Source: Pseudomonadota bacterium
GTDB lineage: Bacteria > Pseudomonadota > Gammaproteobacteria > Burkholderiales > Burkholderiaceae_C
Reading direction: 5' to 3'
Assembly (NCBI GenBank): GCA_029779845.1
Contig: JAKOZT010000137.1
Coordinates: 62,001-126,000, forward strand
Length of the DNA: 64,000 nucleotides
Notes under the pieces: generated by a model
Databases searched by the model: none
What the model was told of the DNA's origin: nothing
The model's input: only the letters and a program-made list of their open reading frames with translations
Shown: one piece after another, positions 59,697 through 64,000 of the stretch
Layout: every line of letters starts with the position of its first letter
Position numbering within the stretch: position 1 is the stretch's first letter
Translations under genes and position numbers: made by a program

Positions 59697-59767
59697 GGTG
59701 CTTTCCTGTCCTTATTGAACCCCGGCCGTATCAGGTACCGGGGGGTGCACGCAGCGCTGAGCTTCGC

Positions 59768-60763
59768 TCAGCGCTTGTCCAGGCCTTGGGGCGGCCAGTT
59801 CTCCAGCCGCGCGCCGAGCGTGAGCCCGCGCGAAGCCAGCACTTCCTTGATCTCGTTGAGCGACTTGCGGCCCAGGTTCGGCGTCTTCAGCAGCTCGGTC
59901 TCGGTGCGCTGGATCAAGTCGCCGATGTAGTAGATGTTCTCGGCCTTCAGGCAGTTGGCCGAACGCACCGTCAGCTCCAGCTCGTCGACCGGGCGCAGCA
60001 GGATCGGGTCAAACTTCTGGTCGCTGCGCTCGGCGCGGCCGCCGGCTTCGAACAGCTGGTCGACCTGGCCCTCGAGCTGCGCGAACACCGCCAGCTGCTC
60101 GACCAGCACCTTGGCCGACGAGCGGATCGCCTCCTCGGGCGTGATGGCGCCGTTGGTGACGATCTCCATCACCAGCTTGTCGAGGTCGGTGCGCTGCTCG
60201 ACGCGCGCGCTCTCGACCGTGTAGCTGACGCGCGAGACCGGCGAGAACGAGGCATCGAGCACGATGCGGCCGATCGACTTGGTCGGCTCGTCGCCGTAGC
60301 GGCGCAGCGTGCCGGGCACGTAGCCGCGGCCCTTCTCGACCTTGATCTGCATGTCGAGCTTGCCGCCTTGCGACAGGTGCGCGATCACGTGCTCGGGGTT
60401 GATGATCTCCACGTCGTGCGGCGTCTGGATGTCGCCGGCGGTGACCGGGCCCTCGCCTTCCTTGCGCAGCACCAGCGTCACTTCGTCGCGGTTGTGCAGG
60501 CGGAACACGACGCCCTTGAGGTTCAGCATGATGTGAACCACGTCTTCCTGAACCCCGTCGATCGCGGAGTACTCGTGCAGCACGCCGGCGATCGTCACCT
60601 CGGTGGGCGCGTAGCCGACCATCGACGACAGCAGCACGCGGCGCAGCGCGTTGCCCAGCGTGTGGCCGTAGCCGCGCTCGAACGGCTCGAGCGTGACCTT
60701 GGCGCGATTGCCGCCCAGCGGCTCCACGTTGATGGCTTTGGGCTTCAGCAGATTGGTTTGCAT
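59768..60763 (-). CDS. rpoA: RNA polymerase subunit alpha
   Basis: 331 aa. N-terminal assembly domain ([20 protein letters not shown]) and C-terminal DNA-contacting domain ([20 protein letters not shown]). Standard place between rpsD and rplQ. Confidence 0.99.
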   Translation of the reverse strand: MQTNLLKPKAINVEPLGGNRAKVTLEPFERGYGHTLGNALRRVLLSSMVGYAPTEVTIAGVLHEYSAIDGVQEDVVHIMLNLKGVVFRLHNRDEVTLVLRKEGEGPVTAGDIQTPHDVEIINPEHVIAHLSQGGKLDMQIKVEKGRGYVPGTLRRYGDEPTKSIGRIVLDASFSPVSRVSYTVESARVEQRTDLDKLVMEIVTNGAITPEEAIRSSAKVLVEQLAVFAQLEGQVDQLFEAGGRAERSDQKFDPILLRPVDELELTVRSANCLKAENIYYIGDLIQRTETELLKTPNLGRKSLNEIKEVLASRGLTLGARLENWPPQGLDKR

Positions 60764-60917
60764 TGAGTCCTGTTCCTCTCAGTACCCTCGGCTCGTTACA
60801 CCGATAAGGCAGGGGACATGGCCGGGGATTGGTTCGTCTTGCTTCGCCCCGGCAAACGAAGCAGATCCAGGAAGGGGTGTCGGCCTGTGGGCCGGCACCC
60901 CGCCGTCGTCTTCGGCG

Positions 60918-61541
60918 TCAGCGGGAATACAACTCGACGATCAGCGCTTCCTTGATGTCGGCGCCGAATTCGTCGCGGTCGGGCGCCTTCTTGAACACGC
61001 CTTCGAGCTTGTTCGCGTCGACCTGCACCCAGCCCGGCATGCCCTGCGCCTCGGCCAGCTTCACCGAGTCGGTGACGCGCAGCTGCTTCTTGGCCTTCTC
61101 GCGCACCGCCACGGTGTCGCCGGCCTTGACCGAGTACGAGGCGATGTTGACCACCTCGCCGTTGACCGTGATGCCCTTGTGCGAGACGAGCTGGCGCGCC
61201 TCGGCGCGCGTGCTGCCGAAGCCCATGCGGTAGACCACGTTGTCCAGGCGCGATTCGAGCAGCAGCAGCAGCGTCGCGCCGGTGTTGCCCTTGCGGCGCT
61301 CGGCCTCGGCGAAGTAGCGGCGGAACTGGCGCTCCAGCACGCCGTACATGCGCTTGACCTTCTGCTTCTCGCGCAGCTGCAGGCCGAAATCGCTGGTGCG
61401 GCTGCCCGAGGTGCGGCCGTGCTGGCCGGGCTTGGAGTCGAACTTGGCCTTGTCGCTGATCGGGCGGCGCGCGCTCTTCAGGAACAGGTCGGTGCCTTCA
61501 CGGCGGGAAAGTTTGGCCTTGGGGCCGAGGTAACGTGCCAC
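60918..61541 (-). CDS. rpsD: 30S ribosomal protein S4
   Basis: 207 aa, [20 protein letters not shown] start, S4 RNA-binding domain [20 protein letters not shown]. In E. coli S4 autoregulates this operon. A terminator-like hairpin lies upstream between rpsK and rpsD here, and a 154-base gap separates it from rpoA. Confidence 0.99.
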   Translation of the reverse strand: MARYLGPKAKLSRREGTDLFLKSARRPISDKAKFDSKPGQHGRTSGSRTSDFGLQLREKQKVKRMYGVLERQFRRYFAEAERRKGNTGATLLLLLESRLDNVVYRMGFGSTRAEARQLVSHKGITVNGEVVNIASYSVKAGDTVAVREKAKKQLRVTDSVKLAEAQGMPGWVQVDANKLEGVFKKAPDRDEFGADIKEALIVELYSR

Positions 61542-61631
61542 GTTGATGTCCTTCGTTCAATCTGACGCGACCTGGATGTCGCGCGAGCCTGGCGGGATGT
61601 TGTTGTGGGCGCTCAGGCGGTGGGCTTACAA

Positions 61632-61668
61632 GCGAAAAAGTCGGCGAGGCCGAAACGGCTTCGCCGAC
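61632..61668 (-). terminator. Terminator-like hairpin between rpsK and rpsD
   Basis: On the minus strand GTCGGCGA...TCGCCGAC (61668-61640) forms an 8-bp outer stem plus an inner GCC/GGC extension around a GUUUC loop, directly followed by TTTTTCGC. It has the form of an intrinsic terminator inside the S13-S11-S4-alpha-L17 operon. It may attenuate transcription rather than stop it. Confidence 0.6.
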
Positions 61669-61683
61669 CACGGAAAACGGCGC

Positions 61684-62088
61684 TCAGATGCGGCGGCGCT
61701 TCTGCGGGCGGCAGCCGTTGTGCGGCACCGGCGTCACGTCGGAGATCGAGTTGATGCGGATGCCCAGCGAGGCCAGCGCGCGCACCGACGACTCGCGCCC
61801 CGGGCCCGGGCCCTTGATGCGCACGTCGAGGTTCTTGATGCCCTGCTCCTGCGCGGCGCGGCCGGCCACCTCGGCGGCCACCTGGGCGGCGAACGGCGTG
61901 CTCTTGCGCGAGCCCTTGAAGCCCTGGCCGCCGCTCGACGCCCACGACAGCGCGCCGCCCTGGCGGTCGGTGATCGTGATGATGGTGTTGTTGAACGACG
62001 CATGCACGTGCGCGATGCCGTCCGCGACGTTCTTGCGGATCTTCTTGCGCACGCGCTGCGCGGCGGTGTTGACGGGTGCCTTAGCCAT
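61684..62088 (-). CDS. rpsK: 30S ribosomal protein S11
   Basis: 134 aa with the conserved core [20 protein letters not shown] and C-terminus [17 protein letters not shown]. Confidence 0.99.
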   Translation of the reverse strand: MAKAPVNTAAQRVRKKIRKNVADGIAHVHASFNNTIITITDRQGGALSWASSGGQGFKGSRKSTPFAAQVAAEVAGRAAQEQGIKNLDVRIKGPGPGRESSVRALASLGIRINSISDVTPVPHNGCRPQKRRRI

Positions 62089-62117
62089 GTTCGTGACCTT
62101 CGTTCAATGCTTGCTGC

Positions 62118-62483
62118 TTACTTCTTGACCAGGGCGCCCGACTTGCGCGGGCCCTTGCGCGTGCGCGCATTGGTCTTGGTGCGCTGGCCGCGCACCGGCA
62201 GGCCGCGGCGATGACGGAAGCCGCGATAGCAGCCGAGGTCCATCAGGCGCTTGATGTTGATCGACATCTCGCGGCGCAGGTCGCCCTCGATCGTCAGCTT
62301 GCCGATCTCTTCCCGGATCTTCTCCAGGTCGCCGTCGGTCAGGTCCTTGATCTTCTTCGAGTACGCGACGCCCACCGTGTCGCAGATCTTCTGCGCGGTC
62401 GTGCGGCCAATGCCGTAGATGTGCGTCAGGCCGATCTCGGTGTGCTTGTGCGGCGGGATGTTGATGCCAGCGATGCGTGCCAT
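62118..62483 (-). CDS. rpsM: 30S ribosomal protein S13
   Basis: 121 aa, [20 protein letters not shown] start and basic tail [18 protein letters not shown]. First protein of the alpha-operon block after rpmJ. Confidence 0.99.
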   Translation of the reverse strand: MARIAGINIPPHKHTEIGLTHIYGIGRTTAQKICDTVGVAYSKKIKDLTDGDLEKIREEIGKLTIEGDLRREMSINIKRLMDLGCYRGFRHRRGLPVRGQRTKTNARTRKGPRKSGALVKK

Positions 62484-62501
62484 GTCCTAATCCTTCGGTT
62501 C

Positions 62502-62615
62502 TCAGCCTTGACGCTGCTTGTGACGCGGGTCGGTGCAGATCACGCGCACCACGCCCTTGCGGCGGATGATCTTGCAGTTGCGGCACATCTTCTTGACGGA
62601 AGCGGCGACTTTCAT
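62502..62615 (-). CDS. rpmJ: 50S ribosomal protein L36
   Basis: 37 aa: [20 protein letters not shown] start, with the zinc ligands C11, C14, C27 and H32 (CTDPRH) intact, so the zinc-binding C+ form. Between infA and rpsM as in other betaproteobacteria. Confidence 0.97.
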   Translation of the reverse strand: MKVAASVKKMCRNCKIIRRKGVVRVICTDPRHKQRQG

Positions 62616-62644
62616 GCTCTTCTCCTAAGCCCTCGTCAGGCTGC

Positions 62645-62863
62645 TCACTTGGCCCGGAACACGATCCGGGCGCGACTCAAATCGTAGGGCGTCAGCTCGA
62701 CCGTCACCTTGTCGCCCGGCAGGATGCGGATGTAGTGCATGCGCATCTTTCCGGAGATGTGGCCGAGCACGATGTGCCCGTTCTCCAACTTCACGCGGAA
62801 CGTCGCGTTGGGCAGGTTCTCCAGGATCTCGCCCTGCATCTGGATGACATCGTCCTTTGCCAT
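62645..62863 (-). CDS. infA: Translation initiation factor IF-1
   Basis: 72 aa S1-like OB fold ([40 protein letters not shown]). Position between secY and rpmJ is typical of betaproteobacteria. Confidence 0.98.
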   Translation of the reverse strand: MAKDDVIQMQGEILENLPNATFRVKLENGHIVLGHISGKMRMHYIRILPGDKVTVELTPYDLSRARIVFRAK

Positions 62864-62864
62864 C

Positions 62865-64000
62865 TCAGCCCGCCTTGAAGTTCGCCTTCTTCAGCAGACT
62901 CTCGTACTGCTGGCTCATCACGTAGCTCTGCACCTGGGCCCAGAAGTCCATCGTCACGACGACGATGATCAGCAGGCTGGTGCCGCCGAAGTAGAACGGC
63001 ACGTTGTACTTCAGCACCAGGAATTCGGGCAGCAGGCACACCAGCGTGATGTACACCGCGCCCACCAGCGTCAGCCGCGCCAGGATCTTGTCGATGTGCC
63101 GCGCGGTCTGCTCGCCCGGGCGGATGCCGGGGATGAACGCGCCGCTCTTCTTCAGGTTGTCGGCGGTCTCGCGGCTGTTGAACACCAGCGCCGTGTAGAA
63201 GAAGCAGAAGAACACGATCGCCGCGGCGTACAGCATCACGTAGATCGGCTGGCCGGGCGACAGCAGGCTGGCGATGTCCTTCAGCCAGCGCAGGCTGTCG
63301 CCGGTGGCGAACCAGCCCACCACCGTGGCCGGCAGCAGGATGATCGACGAGGCGAAGATCGGCGGGATCACGCCCGACATGTTCAGCTTCAGCGGCAGGT
63401 GCGACGACTGCCCGCCGTAGACCTTGTTGCCGACCTGGCGCTTGGCGTAGTTCACCAGGATCTTGCGCTGGCCGCGCTCGACGAACACGACGATGTAGGT
63501 CACCACCACCACCAGCGCGATGATGAACAGCGACACGATGATGCTCATCGCCCCGGTGCGCACCAGCTCGAACAGCCCGCCGATCGCGTTGGGCAGGCCC
63601 GCGGCAATGCCCGAGAAGATGATGATCGAGATGCCGTTGCCCAGGCCGCGCTCGGTGATCTGCTCGCCCAGCCACATCAGGAACATCGTGCCGGCCACCA
63701 GGCTGACGATCGCCGTCATGCGGAAGCCGAAGCCCGGCGTGATCACGAGGCCCGGCGAGCCTTCCAGCGCCAGCGCGATGCCCAGCGCCTGGAACAGCGC
63801 CAGGCCCAGCGTGCCGTAGCGCGTGTACTGCGTGATCTTGCGGCGGCCGGCCTCGCCTTCCTTCTTCAGCGCCTCGAGCGTCGGCACCACGTAGGTCATC
63901 AACTGCATGATGATCGACGCGGAGATGTAGGGCATGATGCCCAGCGCGAACACCGTGAAGCGCGACAGCGCGCCGCCCGAGAACATGTTGAACAGGCTCA
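62865..64000 (-). CDS. secY: Protein translocase subunit SecY, 5'-truncated by window edge
   Basis: About 378 residues visible; the frame is open to the window end, so the N-terminus is missing. Multi-helix translocon channel with conserved cytoplasmic loop ([20 protein letters not shown]) and plug-side segments (GMFSG region; [15 protein letters not shown]). It ends 1 base before the infA start codon. Confidence 0.97.
   Translation of the reverse strand, partial: SLFNMFSGGALSRFTVFALGIMPYISASIIMQLMTYVVPTLEALKKEGEAGRRKITQYTRYGTLGLALFQALGIALALEGSPGLVITPGFGFRMTAIVSLVAGTMFLMWLGEQITERGLGNGISIIIFSGIAAGLPNAIGGLFELVRTGAMSIIVSLFIIALVVVVTYIVVFVERGQRKILVNYAKRQVGNKVYGGQSSHLPLKLNMSGVIPPIFASSIILLPATVVGWFATGDSLRWLKDIASLLSPGQPIYVMLYAAAIVFFCFFYTALVFNSRETADNLKKSGAFIPGIRPGEQTARHIDKILARLTLVGAVYITLVCLLPEFLVLKYNVPFYFGGTSLLIIVVVTMDFWAQVQSYVMSQQYESLLKKANFKAG

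Overview
The window is a high-GC stretch of a betaproteobacterial chromosome, probably Burkholderiales. The evidence is the secY-infA-rpmJ-rpsM-rpsK-rpsD-rpoA-rplQ order at the right edge, the Bug-type solute receptor, and the Burkholderiales-like dispersed repeats. Its content describes a respiratory sulfur oxidizer. No rRNA, tRNA, CRISPR array or intact mobile element was seen.

Layout. (1) 1-17.7 kb is a catabolic and accessory region. It holds a biotin carboxylase/carboxyltransferase pair, an NMT1-type ABC transporter, a TSUP permease, an IclR regulator, a short IS remnant, a UbiX/DUF169/UbiD cluster with a Bug receptor, and a CoA-thioester cluster (enoyl-CoA hydratase, acyl-CoA dehydrogenase, metallo-hydrolase, ADP-forming ligase) with a GntR regulator. 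(2) 17.7-25.2 kb, minus strand: cydP-cydA-cydB, a NifX-like protein, an octaheme tetrathionate-reductase-type cytochrome, a membrane cytochrome b, cydX, an ETHE1-like hydrolase, DUF302 and a PPOX protein. (3) 25.4-35.3 kb holds a lipoprotein rhodanese and a sigma-54 activator on the plus strand. It continues with a minus-strand operon (TSUP permease, small membrane protein, UspA, CMD-Rieske fusion, FadL-like porin, sulfide:quinone oxidoreductase) and a plus-strand NarL-type two-component pair with a Cys-rich GAF sensor. (4) 35.3-48.9 kb, minus strand: a complete oxidative-type dsrABEFHCMKLJOPN operon followed by a cysteine-free DsrC homologue, a DsrR-like protein and uroporphyrinogen-III methyltransferase for siroheme. 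(5) 49.1-54.3 kb, plus strand: a nine-gene operon divergent from dsr and mostly of unknown function. It encodes a solitary Cas6/Cmx6-like RNA-endonuclease fold, a DsrC paralogue without its redox cysteines, a TauD-type dioxygenase, a helix-turn-helix/2Fe-2S/flavin-reductase fusion and an S24-like fold. (6) 54.4-57.7 kb, minus strand: tusA-dsrE2, an exported protein, a YeeE/TsuA transporter and a DUF3365 cytochrome, divergent from soxYZ (57.8-58.6 kb). (7) 58.7-64 kb: one hypothetical gene, then the ribosomal alpha operon.

How the genes fit together. SQR, SoxYZ and the thiosulfate-type transporter would collect reduced sulfur. Rhodanese, TusA, DsrE2 and DsrEFH would relay sulfane sulfur to DsrC. 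DsrL and DsrAB, with siroheme from CobA and DsrN, would oxidize it to sulfite, with electrons and DsrC cycling handled by DsrMKJOP. TSUP permeases may export sulfite. Cytochrome bd and the octaheme cytochrome provide terminal or alternative electron routes.

The most notable new points are two. A shared palindrome (consensus about nACCCATYnGGGTA) lies in three divergent sulfur promoters (33.26, 48.98 and 57.74-57.77 kb), pointing to one regulon that may be controlled by the local two-component system. The 49.1-54.3 kb operon couples a CRISPR-type Cas6 fold to DsrC-like and redox proteins without any CRISPR array.
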